In this document: positions 34,291-45,600 of the stretch, piece after piece
Layout: every line of letters starts with the position of its first letter
Numbering within the stretch: the first letter of the stretch is position 1
Assembly (NCBI GenBank): GCA_025331125.1
Contig: JAOALB010000137.1
Span: 79,308 to 143,307, forward strand
Origin: Mycogone perniciosa
Taxonomy: Eukaryota > Ascomycota > Sordariomycetes > Hypocreales > Hypocreaceae
Length of the DNA: 64,000 nucleotides
Direction: 5' to 3'
Translations under genes and position numbers: made by a program
The notes under the pieces: generated by a model
Seen by the model: the letters and a program-made list of their open reading frames with translations, nothing else
What the model was told of the DNA's origin: nothing
Database searches by the model: none

Positions 34291-34301
34291 AGTTCGAGTC
34301 C
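34288..34301. repeat. right target-site duplication of the LINE
   Basis: ACAAGTTCGAGTCC, a copy of 20634-20647. The first three bases could equally belong to the tail. Confidence 0.75.
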
Positions 34302-35251
34302 TGATCTCGGTATTTTCTCCGTATCACACTAACGGGAATAAAGCATCAAGAGCCGGCGCGGGGCCGTTCGGAAACTGACTAATAGCGTCGAGCGAGATTG
34401 CTAGAATCGATACTACTTGTACGAGCGCTGTTAAAGATATGATGGCTGTGACGCCTTGAATGGTGTATTGTCAGAGGGCCAACGCAGTGACTGCAAAAAG
34501 CAGTACTATTTATATAACCGAATTTTGGGTTCCAAAGATTTGGGACAGCTAATTGAAAGTATTGTGGTGCTAACAGGTTTAAACGTTCTGAGAGTGAAAG
34601 AGATCAGTTTCTAAGTCAATAATAACTCTCTCATCCATGCTCCCGACAGAAAACTTTATACAGGTGCAGGCCAAATTACGGGGGGCCTTCGACGAGAAGC
34701 CCGCTATCAATTGAATTGTCTATACGGTTGATCTGAAAGCTGCTGGTGTTTATCTGCTTTCTGGTGCAGATGCATATGTGTTTGGACATGATTATCTAGA
34801 GGATTGCAGGTTAACATGGTCCCGTATGAAGATGTGATAGGGTACAGAATTGTGAACGAGGGAAATTCCAGTGTCAATCTTTGGCTGATATGAAACATAA
34901 TATGTGCTTGTGTTTAGAATTTCGTTTCAATCCCCCATAGAACCATGTGTTGCTCTTTGCGCCACTTCTTCTATGGTGTGAAGTTGATGATATGCCTTTT
35001 CCTTTATCCCTCAGCGACAGAGGCAACGCACCAAGTCTAACCAAAAAACAAGCACTCGCGAAGATTAAATAATTGGCTGCATAATACTTGAGTATTTAAA
35101 TGCATATTGATTTGTTGCGAATATGGAATTTCAGGATTTGGCAGTGTTGCCTTGTAATGGAGAGAGATCCAATGAACATTGAACCTCTAGCATTGCAATG
35201 TTTCTCCGCAACCCTTGACAATGCAAAGATTCACTCATCTGAACATGTGAA
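34302..35251. other. gene-free spacer
   Basis: About 950 bp of normal base composition between transposon block A and the tRNA gene. No supported gene was found on either strand. Confidence 0.55.
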
Positions 35252-35333
35252 GCGTAATTGGTTTAGTGGTAAAATTCTCCGTTGCCATCCGAGCAACGTC
35301 GGGGAGCCCTGGGTTCGATTCCCAGATTACGCA
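35252..35333 (+). tRNA. tRNA-Gly(GCC) with an 11-nt intron
   Basis: The acceptor stem GCGTAAT pairs perfectly with ATTACGC (35326-35332), with discriminator A at 35333. The D arm is TGGTTTAGTGG. The anticodon stem CTCCG (35277-35281) pairs with CGGGG (35300-35304). The loop TTGCCA then T carries anticodon GCC at 35284-35286. The intron TCCGAGCAACG (35288-35298) follows position 37, the standard site. The T arm CTGGG-TTCGATT-CCCAG is perfect. The spliced length is 71 nt, usual for tRNA-Gly. Confidence 0.93.
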
Positions 35334-35364
35334 TTCAGTTTGTCTTATTGATAGTCCTTAAGTG

Positions 35365-35372
35365 TTTTTTTT
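35365..35372 (+). terminator. RNA polymerase III terminator (T8)
   Basis: A run of eight T lies 31 nt downstream of the tRNA-Gly gene, as expected for Pol III termination. Confidence 0.65.
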
Positions 35373-35558
35373 CACGCTACGCTACCTAGGTATGATTATG
35401 GAGCCAGCAGTCGATTTGGTAATATACTTGCATAATACCTCCAGGAGATAACAGATTTTGAACTATCTTTTCCTAATTAAAACTACATGCTGTTGATTAC
35501 ACGGTGGGCTGAGTAGTACGGACAAGGCCTATCGCAAAGCGACTGCTTTGTATCGAGC

Positions 35559-36560
35559 TTAGTAAGTGTATAGGACAACGGGTGCACAAAAATGGACAAC
35601 TACAGTTTTACATAATATAGATGTTGTGATAGGCGGTAAGATATAGAGGCCCCAGACAGTTTTCCTGATTTCGAAGGAATGATGAAAACTTACAGCCCGG
35701 TCTGGCAGCGAAGAGGGAGTATGTATGGTTGCCGCCATGCCACAATAGTCTTTGTGATCAGCCACGCGCATTAAATCGTTGTAGAAGGATGTGTTGAAGT
35801 GCTTTAACGGCTCGAACCTCGATTCTTGAAGCGGGGCGTCCTGGAGAATACTAAAAACGCGGGCATCACCTGGCCATAGTGTCTCAAGAATAGGGCGATA
35901 TCCTTCTTCAGACCTATGGATCGCCAGCACCAGTCTTTTTACCGCTTTGACACTAACATATCTGAGACTTCTTTGCCGGGGTTGGTGGAACCTGTCGTAT
36001 CGACCATAAGTGCCAGGAAGACTATACATGATAGGCATGCGATCTATTTCCCGCCGTGGAAGATTGAAGCATATTGCTGCTGATGCCCCAGGGATTATGA
36101 ATAGCGACGAGTTACTCTCTTGGCATAGCGAGCAACATCGTTCACAAGTCGATAAAAATAGAAAGGGCCCATATTCCCCGCAGGCAACGCATTTCTCTGA
36201 CCGTAAAGCAGTATAGATAATAGTAGCGGAATGATAGGTGATGAGTCTTGTTCGAGCTAATGCGATTAATATGCGTTGTGCATAGTCCACTAAGTCGCGG
36301 TATGCTGGCAATGACTAGATAATAGTGTTGCCCTGGAGACAGGTAAAAGAGAACCTAGCCAGGGACTGGAAATCAAGGAGATTGAAGATAGTATGCACAA
36401 CCTCAACGGGGAGATAATCCAGGTGGCTAAGGTGGAGTGGTACCAAGGTGGCCACACAAGGAAGAAACGATGGCCCTGCAGGCTCTTTAACATTGATAAA
36501 TCCTGTAAGGTATAACCCGGGCCTTTCCGAGAGTTCTGTATTGGTGACTATTTTTGCCAT
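35559..36560 (-). pseudogene. F-box protein, interrupted by an in-frame TAG
   Basis: From the ATG at 36560 the frame reads through an F-box core (LDYLPVEVVHTIFNLLDFQS) to CLQGNTII, then hits TAG at 36315-36317. It continues in the same frame with SLPAYRDLVDYAQRILIALAR, SEKCVACGEYG and a Cys cluster (STCERCCSLC). F-box proteins link substrates to SCF ubiquitin ligases. This fungal subtype has a conserved SLPAYR helix and a Cys-rich segment after the F-box. The stop most simply derives from CAG (Gln), a C-to-T change. The 3' end is unclear: a possible donor GTAAGT follows PSSLPDRA near 35697, and the open frame to 35559 does not look family-like. A short truncated protein could be made, but the gene is probably dead. 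Confidence 0.65.
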
Positions 36561-37854
36561 TGGGGGACGCTTCGCCGTGTTTTTTGGCTGGGCATAGCGA
36601 TATTGCAGTTAAGAAAAATATATCCTCTTGCAAAAAAAGGTGTAGTGCCTGCTGGTAGTATAAGGATTTTAGGGATATAACTCATCCAAAAACGAGAGGG
36701 GTATAGCATTTTATATAGATGTTGAACAGACTTTTCACCCAAAGGTTTGCTAGCCACGTTTATGATTTAAGGTAAACATAGCGTACTCTGCAATACCTTA
36801 CTTACGTCTTCACTTATTGCATTCTCCAAAACCAGAAAAGGCAATACTATACAAAAGAAATAGCATACTGTATAGAAACCGTGATAAGGATACAGCCGGA
36901 CTGTGCTATATGCAACTCCCTAGCTACCACTGCCTGCAGTTGTGAGGTCGGAGTTCTAGAGATGTTTATGCGCCAAGCCGAGGATAAAGTGATGACGCCG
37001 AGATGCAACAACACCAGAAAGTGGGTACGAGAGAAGTCACAGTGATTAATACTAAAAGAATTCAATGCATATTGGGAGCAGCCGCTGGGATCTGAAAGTC
37101 CACAAAAACAGGGAAAAGACAAAGAAGATACACATAAGGCTTCTAAAGTCGAAGAGCAGGAGCACCAAGATGGATAACAGGACTAAAACGGACAGCCTTT
37201 GCAGGACGAGATTAATGAAAGACGGCAGGCTGTTGTCCAACACTATCCTGTAGTGCTGGAGTATTACTATTCTACTGTCGATCTGAAATTCCCTGCTAGT
37301 TCTGAACTCTCGGTGAGAGATCCGCCGCTGAGTGAGTTAAAAGGTGGGATAAAGAGGTGAGGCCATTCGCTAGTATCTTGGCATTTCAAATCTAGACACC
37401 GTCTGCAATCATTCGACGTACCTTTTAATTAATCCTTTCGATAGAGCCTAGAGGTTGCTTATCCCTGCCAAAAGCCTTCCATTCCCGTGTTCGTATATAG
37501 GTACGATGTGGATAGTGGGGCCTCCACATAGAACTGCTGGATACCTTTCTTGTAAGCACAGGAGTCATGCTACCAGAGGTCACTCCAAAGTCTTCAAAGA
37601 TAACTGAACGCATTCATATTCGTCCAGGACATGGACCATAGAAGTGGCGTTGGTGACTGTACCATCCCAAGTTCAACGATCCAGGCATTAACACGTATTT
37701 TCTGTCAGTTTCGATTATTTGGCCAGGAACTGAGTCTTGAAATATGCTTTAATATTTCGAAGTAACCTCAAATTTTGTAAATATGGTAGGAGAATGCCGC
37801 TCTCTATTCAGAGCCTTTAGGAAATAACCTATGCATCAGCCAGATGAAGCAACC
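36561..37854. other. gene-free spacer
   Basis: About 1.3 kb between the F-box relic and the O-methyltransferase stop. Short open frames on both strands show no family features. Confidence 0.5.
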
Positions 37855-38723
37855 CTAATCTAGAAGTCGAGCAATGTTGACGCCATCCCACAACGCGCAA
37901 AGCCAATTCTCCAGTCGGCCTGACTCATTAATAATCTCATTACACCTCCTCAGAGCCTTGATGTCCTCAGACTTCCAATACTCACGACGTTGAGGTCCGA
38001 AATCGAATTGACGCCACGGGTTATTCTCGCTGCCATCCGCCACGAGGCCGCATCTCAAGATGTTGTCAGCGACTATTAGGCCGCCCGGTCGGAGTAGGCG
38101 GCTCTGGGATCCGTGTTGGGATGACCTGAGAATTGTGCTGAGATACTCCGGATAGCCAGACTTCTGCGCATCGATGAAGATCATGTCATACGGCTCGGTA
38201 GGGCTAAGAGTCGGAAGACTGGCGAAACCATTAGGAAAGAGTCATTTTCGCGAAGGGGATTCAACCACATACATCTCGAGAGCATCGCCGGTCAGTAACT
38301 CCACGTTCTTCACGCCATGCTTCTCAAAGGCGTCCTCAGCCAGCTTGGCGAAAGAGGGATTGAACTCCAGGCCAGTGACCTTACCATCAGGTCCAACAGC
38401 GTGGCTCCACATCAAGCTTGAGAGACCAACATAGACGCCAACTTCCAAGACTAGATCTATTTGTTAACTCATTCGATCCTTGCATCGATCTCTTCGAAAG
38501 GGTACTCACCCCTCTTGACTCCAAGTGTCTTCGCCAGGAACAGCATAGCCTGCGCCTGGGAGATGGAGATCATGTAGTTTGCCGTCTCGGGTATTATCCC
38601 ACGAACGTATTCATGGTATTCAATGATGTGCGTGGGGACACCAGTGGTGTGTGCTTTCGCGTAGGCACTTATCCGCTCTCCGACGGATTGGTTTGGATAC
38701 AGAATTGGTGAGTCTTCCTTCAT
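37855..38723 (-). CDS. cation-dependent O-methyltransferase (CCoAOMT-like)
   Basis: Three exons in transcript order: 38723-38510, 38456-38273 and 38218-37855 (253 aa), with introns of 53 and 54 nt that keep the frame. It transfers methyl from S-adenosylmethionine to a hydroxyl, usually a catechol or similar phenol in this class (PF01596). Visible: SAM motif I VLEVGVYVGLSS, the acidic strand VTGLEFN, the metal-ligand region IFIDAQK, and GGLIVADNILRCG with the conserved Asp-Asn. Length is close to family members (about 230-250 aa). It lies on the far side of transposon block A from the PKS, pointing toward the tRNA. It appears intact, and tailoring of the polyketide is a reasonable but unproven role. 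Confidence 0.88.
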
Positions 38724-40505
38724 GGTGGTCCGAGTATAGGATTTCTTACGTGGATGTGTATCAATTCTGTGATGGCTTTAGACATATTTTGACAAGATGG
38801 GTGTTGAAGTAGTCGGCTTATATAGTAAATGGGTTTTGTAAAACGTCATGACCTGTGGGCCTGCATCTGGGATACCTGTTCTGTATGTACAATATTCGTA
38901 GCTGGGAACTTTTTTCCCAGTCGGAGTTGAGTAATCATAAAGTGGCAACTCTTCCAGCATCATGCAGGCGCGTCATAATGAACATGGGACCGCAAAACAT
39001 ACACCTTGCCGACTTGCCGCAACTCACTCACATTCTTATAGCTAGGGACGGCAGATAGGTCTTTTTACAAACTCCAATATAGCCACTTCCATATGCTCCA
39101 ATCGAAGAAGCGTTAATATTCCACGAGTTACCTTTCGGAGTATCCATGTGCTTTGCGGTTTCACTTTTTCTGTCCCCCGCTCGTCATAATTCATCTCTCG
39201 GAGGAGCTGGGTTGAAGTGGGACTGGCTAAGAGGACAAAACGACTGTCCAATCAAGCATTAGCGCTATATCCAGGGCCAGGGGTAAACATGAAACTGAGC
39301 CCATAATGAGGAGTCCTTTGAAATGGCTCCTACATGATGTGGCTCAAGTTGTCACAAGATCAACAAATAGCGGCTGTTGGTGCGGGATGTTTGGTATGTT
39401 CTCAAAGAATCTACAGGCGTTGGGTCGCAGATAATGTGATGTAAGCAGAATGTCAGACCAAAATCCAGCAAAATGTGAGCCCACATTGTGCGTGTGGACA
39501 AGTAACCTTATATGTTATGCGACACAGAATTTACGCGGATATTTACGCAGATATTACTCTATCTAATTTGGGGGAAGATCTGTGGGACTAACACAGGCGC
39601 AGTGGTATTTTGAATGTAAAATGGGGCTTATGACAAGAGCGTATTCGTGACTTGACAATCTGTACTTCGTACTCCGTACTTCTATCTATACATATTGACA
39701 GGGATCTGAGGGGTTATTTATTATCCTGGTCTCGTCTCGTACAGCTACACCCTCATAACCGACATGTGATTGCTCTGACAGGATATCTTCACATCTGGTC
39801 ATCAAGCTGCTTATCAAGAGACAAGACTTCCAGTATTACTTACTACCCTGCAGTCCAACAGATCAAACAAGGCCCCAATAAGATAGGGCCGATGCTTGGC
39901 GGCTCGCACATGGGTCCAGATCAAACATCACGACCCGCCTGGCAGTACTGAGCTGGTGAGTGGAACTATACACCATAAAAAATGTGACAGTACGGAGTAG
40001 TAGTAGTATCTACGCTGGCAAGGGGCGGCAAGCGGGTCTTCAACTTCCCAGCTGGTTCAAAGGCATGTTTTGTTAGCACTGGCAGTCGGGCTAGTGGAAC
40101 GGGTGGCTTAACTACTCGTACTCGTAGTTGAGTTGGCGGTTAGGTACGGAGTATGCTTAGCTTAGTGTGCAGACATGGTATGTTAGCTTGAAGCAAGTCC
40201 CTGACCAGGTCTTCAACCGAGACATCCGCGACAATCTGGCTACAGCACTCGTGAAATATAACTGTGTATCTTGCATGAAGGCTTATTAAGGGAATAGATC
40301 ACTATGGAGTACTACAAAGCTTGGCTTAATAAAAATACAAGTGATTGAAGCAAACCCGGGTTTCGAGATTGGACCTAGAAAGATTGTGTTTTTTAAACCA
40401 GCTGCCCCCATTAAACTAATAGGAGTTCACCAATGGGTCTTTTTTTCACGAACCTAACAGCTCATAACAAGGCCATATAAATGACCCTATGCCCAAGACT
40501 CCTTT
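38724..40505. other. gene-free spacer
   Basis: About 1.8 kb between the O-methyltransferase start and the ankyrin gene stop. TACTCCGTA words occur near 39669, 39993 and 40145. No supported gene. Confidence 0.5.
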
Positions 40506-41708
40506 CTACATCCTCTTCGGATTGATCCAAACCAAAACTTCATCCGCGCCTTTGACAGTTGACCTTCCACACACTGCCAGAATCTCCCAAAATTTAACAG
40601 GGAGGAACAGAACCAGCTTAAACAGAAAATCGCCAAGCCACCAGAGAATCTGTCCAAACATACCAAACGCTGCTTTCATCGCTTCGAAGGTGCTGTTGCT
40701 GAAGTTTGCAATGAACCACCAAATCGCCTTTGGAAACGCAATAAATACCGCCCGAAGGACATCATGGAACGCATTGACGATATCTTGCAAGGTGATAGCT
40801 TGGAAGACATTCACAATGGCTGTGAAGGCCGTATGTAGGAATGATAAGATCCGCTTTACGGCTTCCGCAACCGCGCCGCCGATTCTCGTCGCCCCGTTGC
40901 CGATCCACCGTAAGATAATCCATACAGCGCGCGGCAAACGGTTGATGGCTTCCCATACTTTCCTTGGTGTCTTCTTGATGATTTTGGGCACTTTTTTGAT
41001 GCCTCGAAGTGTAAGATTCGCTACCTCCTTCGTGCGTCTAGGAAACTCCTTGATTTGTCGTCGACACCAACCGCCAACACGATGGCGACGTTCCCACGCC
41101 TCCTTAGGCAGAGTCCAGAAGAAGAACCTTGGAATACGCCAGGCGAGCAATTTAATAATTGAGCCAAACGTCGCCAAGATGCGGCGAATGCGGCGCATCT
41201 CCTTCGCATGTGTCGCCTTCCATCTCTTCCAAGCCCCAGCGCGACGAGCCGGAAGGCACTCAACGATCTCCCGATGGCCGTTCTCAGCAGCTAGACGGAG
41301 AGCGATGGCCCCGTCAGGGGCAACGAGGGAATCGTCTGCGCCTAGCTCGCGGAGGATCTTGACGAGACCGAGTTTGCCCTCTGCAGCGGCAAATTGCAGC
41401 GGCGTGCGCTGTATAGTTGGTAGCTGGCCAAGGGGATGTACTTGTCCGTAGCCGTCAACATTTGCGCCGAGAGAGATAAGGGCGCGTATGATGTTTGGAT
41501 CGTTGGCGCGCACGGCTGCTAAGAGAGGAGTTTCGCCTCGAAGATTTGGTGTGTCGGGGGATATGAGCTCACGCGTGATGAGATCAGAGACGATATCGGG
41601 GCGTCTGTTGGCGATGGAGTCATAAAAAGACGTGACGATATCATGTTCATTTTCGGATGTTCCCTGAAGCTGCTTGTCGTCGTCTTTAGTCAGGTTCATC
41701 TTCTCCAT
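40506..41708 (-). CDS. ankyrin-repeat protein with a basic, hydrophobic C-terminal half
   Basis: A single uninterrupted exon of 400 codons from ATG 41708. The N-terminal ~160 residues hold about three ankyrin repeats: GETPLLAAVRANDPNIIRAL, then RTPLQFAAAEGKLGLVKIL, then IALRLAAENGHREIV. The C-terminal ~240 residues switch character: very basic and Trp/Pro-rich (WKRWKATHAKEMRRIRR, RRTKEV), then repeated hydrophobic and amphipathic helices (residues ~285-390), which may insert in or lie along a membrane. I do not recognise a named family. Ankyrin repeats mediate protein binding, and the C-terminus suggests membrane association. Nothing ties it to the polyketide genes except position. It is intact. 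Confidence 0.8.
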   Translation of the reverse strand: MEKMNLTKDDDKQLQGTSENEHDIVTSFYDSIANRRPDIVSDLITRELISPDTPNLRGETPLLAAVRANDPNIIRALISLGANVDGYGQVHPLGQLPTIQRTPLQFAAAEGKLGLVKILRELGADDSLVAPDGAIALRLAAENGHREIVECLPARRAGAWKRWKATHAKEMRRIRRILATFGSIIKLLAWRIPRFFFWTLPKEAWERRHRVGGWCRRQIKEFPRRTKEVANLTLRGIKKVPKIIKKTPRKVWEAINRLPRAVWIILRWIGNGATRIGGAVAEAVKRILSFLHTAFTAIVNVFQAITLQDIVNAFHDVLRAVFIAFPKAIWWFIANFSNSTFEAMKAAFGMFGQILWWLGDFLFKLVLFLPVKFWEILAVCGRSTVKGADEVLVWINPKRM

Positions 41709-42678
41709 GCTGTCTCTCTTTGGTCGATAGGATCAACGAATATGCCTTCTGCGGCGCCATGGTGTCGAGAAGAGGAATGGCTTCAGGTATTTATTTCACT
41801 TCATCTTTGTGAGGCACACAATGAGACTGCCTCGTCATTTCACTAAGACTGGCTCTAAGTGCGCCTCACCAACGAGCAAAGAGGCAGCCTACGGCTAGAT
41901 GCACAAGGGGCTGTCAACCAACAAATCAGAGTCAACCGAGGCAAAGCCAGTGGCGCAGCCATCGCAGCTTAATTACACGTGTTTTCTTGTGCTCACTTAA
42001 AATGACTAGGATATAGATACGAAGTACTCCGTATAGAATGAAGACTCAGAGCACGAAGTACTGAATAGGGATTGTTTACTTATTTATTTATAATTGGGTC
42101 AACCTTTTTAACCTAGGCTGACCGCCACGAGTAAGAAGAGGAGGGAATCATCAGGTAAACGTCTGTGAGAATTGTAGGCATATAGTGGGTTTATTTCGGT
42201 TGCAGGCTCTATCATGGCATGACTCAGGTAGGCGCCTGCAGCTCCCCTCTTCACTATTTCAGCATTACATTGTACCTTACTACAGCTAGGGGCTGCTTCA
42301 ATCTGAGCCTCAATCACGACCAAATGGAGTCCGAGGAGTACTCTTGGCTGCCCTAAGCTGCGCAAATTTCTCCAACCAACCGGAGATGTCCTGTGCAAAG
42401 ATTGCCAAGAAAAGGCGCCAGTATTATCCGTGACTGTTGTTGGCGGAACTCCACTGTTAGGGAATCTGTTCAACCTGTTGGCTTGGCACGTTTATCACCT
42501 TGGATTCCCCTCTCGACAACGCAAGCATTCATCTTCTTCCGGTTGTCCTCAAGTCGATTGAGGCTACATATATGTAGCAGAAGGAGACAGCGCACCTATC
42601 AGCACCCATATCAGCTCGAAGAACAGTGCGAAGAAGAGTGCGAAGAACCGCGCCCAGAATAGCAACTAGTAGCCAGCC
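41709..42678. other. intergenic region between divergent ankyrin and ABC genes
   Basis: About 970 bp that should contain both promoters. An open frame at 42108-42473 minus has no family features. An ACTCCGTA word lies near 42025. Confidence 0.5.
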
Positions 42679-45600
42679 ATGAATGAGACCAATGACAACT
42701 CGCTAGGCCCTCAGCTGAGGGATGAATTCGACTTTACCCTCCTCTTCGAAGAGGCTATCCTGACCATACTGCCTTCTGCTTTATTGCTTTCCATCTCGCC
42801 TTTATACATCTATCGCCTCTTGCGTAAACCACTTTATGCGAAGCCAGGTATTCTTCTATGGATAAAGCTTGTTCGTCATAACACTGAAGACCCCATCAAA
42901 GTCCAAGTAGCAGCTGTCTCTAACACAAGGCTAAATTGGATAGGCCGTGGCCACGGTTCTCCTAGCGTTTCAGATCGCAAACCTAGTCTTCTGGAGCCAG
43001 CTGATGGTCGCTCGAACTAAGACCTCCATTGCCGCCGCCGTATTCTCCTGCATTAGCTCGCTCTGCATCGGTGTTCTGCTCCTCGCTAAACACCGCTATT
43101 CTCTCCGACCCTCGACCCTTCTTAGCGTCTACCTATCCTCTACCCTCCTATTCGATATCGCGAAGGCCCGCTCCCTATTTATCAGACCTGGATTGCATAT
43201 CAATGGGTCATTCACGGTAGTAATTCTGGCCCTGAAGCTTGCTATCCTGTTCCTAGAGGAAGTACCTAAGCGTTCCTTATTCTATGGAAACAACATAACG
43301 TCCGCTATCAGTCAGGAAGAAATAAGTGGATTCTGGAACCGCTCCGTCTTTGGTGGTTGAATTCGACTCTTATGGCAGGATACCGTTCTCTTCTGACGGT
43401 GGGCAACCTTGAAGATATTGGCTCGAAGTTCGATTCCGAAAACCTGCTCTCCATCCTGGAGGATACTTGGGTACCCAGTAAGTCCTCTATCAACTGTGTG
43501 GTATTGAATACTGACATTGCTAAAAGTTGATACAACTTCAACCTATTGCCTCCTGAAGGCGATATTTATTGCCTTCGCTCGCCCGATACTAGCGGTGGTT
43601 CTCCCTAGGCTATGCTTTACTGGATTTTCATTTGCCCAGCCGTTCCTATTCCCTAGGATCGTTGATGCTGTTGGCGATACGAGTCTATCCGGAAATGTTA
43701 TAGGAGGTCTCATTGGGGCTACGGCCCTTGTCTACTTAGGCATAGCGGTAAGTGGCAACGGATGTCTATGTACGATTTCAAGGGGAGTTCTAATACCTCT
43801 CTAGCTTTCCAAGGCATACTACACACACCTGGTATTCCAGTTCATAACGATGCTACGAGGAGCTCTTGTTGCTATCATATTTAAGAAGGCTCTAAGCCTG
43901 GAGGGCGGCGCAGCTGCAGCCTCTGCTGCCGTTACTCTTATGAGTACCGATATCGACGGCATAGCGATGGGAATTGAGCACTTCCACGATGTCTGGGCGA
44001 ATATAATCGAGCTCGGGGTCGGCATCTACCTACTGGCGAGAATCGTTAGCGGCGCATCGTTTTTAGTTGTTATACCCGGTTTAGGTGAGTTTCGATCTCT
44101 GCCAGCAATGCTTCGTACACTCTATTAACAGCTATTTTGATAGTAACTTCCGTTGCTTCATTTTACATCGCGCAGAAGATGGGACCGGCTCGGATGGCTT
44201 GGAACGAGAAAACCCAGAAACGGGTATCTACAACCTCTCAGGTGCTTGCCCAACTCAAGGGCATCAAAATGATGGGACTAGGTCTGTCAGTGTTTGAACA
44301 CATTCAAGGCCTCCGTGTTGTTGAAATGGAATTCCACAAGAAGTTTAGGACGTTAAATGTCACAACGCACACGATAGGTAAGACTGGTATTTAGCATCCC
44401 ATGAATGGTTATACTTCTGACACGCCCACAGCAACATTCTCCAACGCGATAACGCCTGTTCTCATCATTGCGGGAGGTCTATTTTGGACCCAAGTTGGAG
44501 GAAGTATAACCGCTATGCAGGCATTTACAACCTTATCGATTATCGCCCTTGTCTCCCACCCCTTGGCTGCTTTGCTGCTGGCATACCCAATGTTTACGAG
44601 CATATTGGGCTGCGTCAGTCGGATACAAAACTTTCTTCTCTTGGCTGAACGAGCTGAGCAACGTTTAGTTATGGATGAACACAGCGCTGAAAGGTCATCA
44701 TCGCAAGGTTCCGGACGCGGCCATGACGGCTACGAACTTCAAAGAATCAAAACAAAGCAGAATTTTTCGGAGCTGTCACCTGACGATTGCATGATTCGGA
44801 TTCAGGGGGCATCATTTGCGGTGAGAAAGGAGAATGAACCCATCCTCCACGACATCAACCTCAATTTAACACATTCAAGTTTAACTATGGTGGTTGGACC
44901 TGTTGGCTCGGGGAAATCAACGCTCTTAAGGGCAATTCTCGGCGAGGCCTATCTGTGCCAAGGCTCTGTACATGTCAAGCATGCAGATGTTGCGTATTGT
45001 GGCCAGACGTCTTGGTTACAGAATACCTCTATCCGTGACAACGTCCTGGGTCAAGAGCAGCTCGATTTGGCCTGGTACGAAACCATAATGCATGCATGCT
45101 TATTAGATGAAGATATGAGACAGCTACCTGAAGGTGACCAATCTCTAGCTGGCAATGGCGGATCTAACTTGAGTGGTGGCCAACGGCAACGTGTTGTATG
45201 TGGCTTAGAATTGGTCTTTTTGGATTCACATTTACAAGCTGACAATTTCTAGGCACTTGCAAGAGCCGTCTACTCTGGAAAATACATAGTATTGCTGGAC
45301 GATGTTTTCAGTGCTTTAGATCGTAAGACGGCAAACGCGTCATTCAGTCGGCTGCTCGGGGAGGAAGGAATTCTGCGAAAATGCCCATCTACTGTCATTT
45401 TGACTACTCACATTGGTAGGCAATACTTCCTACCTAGTATTTAACCTTATTTACAGTGCTTGGTGTCTAGTTGAGCAACTTGCCTGGGCTGATACAGTCG
45501 TTACGCTCGACACTCAAGGCAGAATTTCTACAAGGAAAAACATCGACAGGCTTCAACAGACCGAAAACGTCACCGAGACAATCAAACCAACGGAAAGAGT

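Noticed and set aside
40489..41451. 320-codon plus-strand open frame over the ankyrin gene
   Set aside because: The minus strand has clear ankyrin repeats and a good start; the plus translation is low-complexity shadow.
42108..42473. 121-codon minus-strand open frame upstream of the ABC gene
   Set aside because: No recognisable domain; position fits a promoter region.
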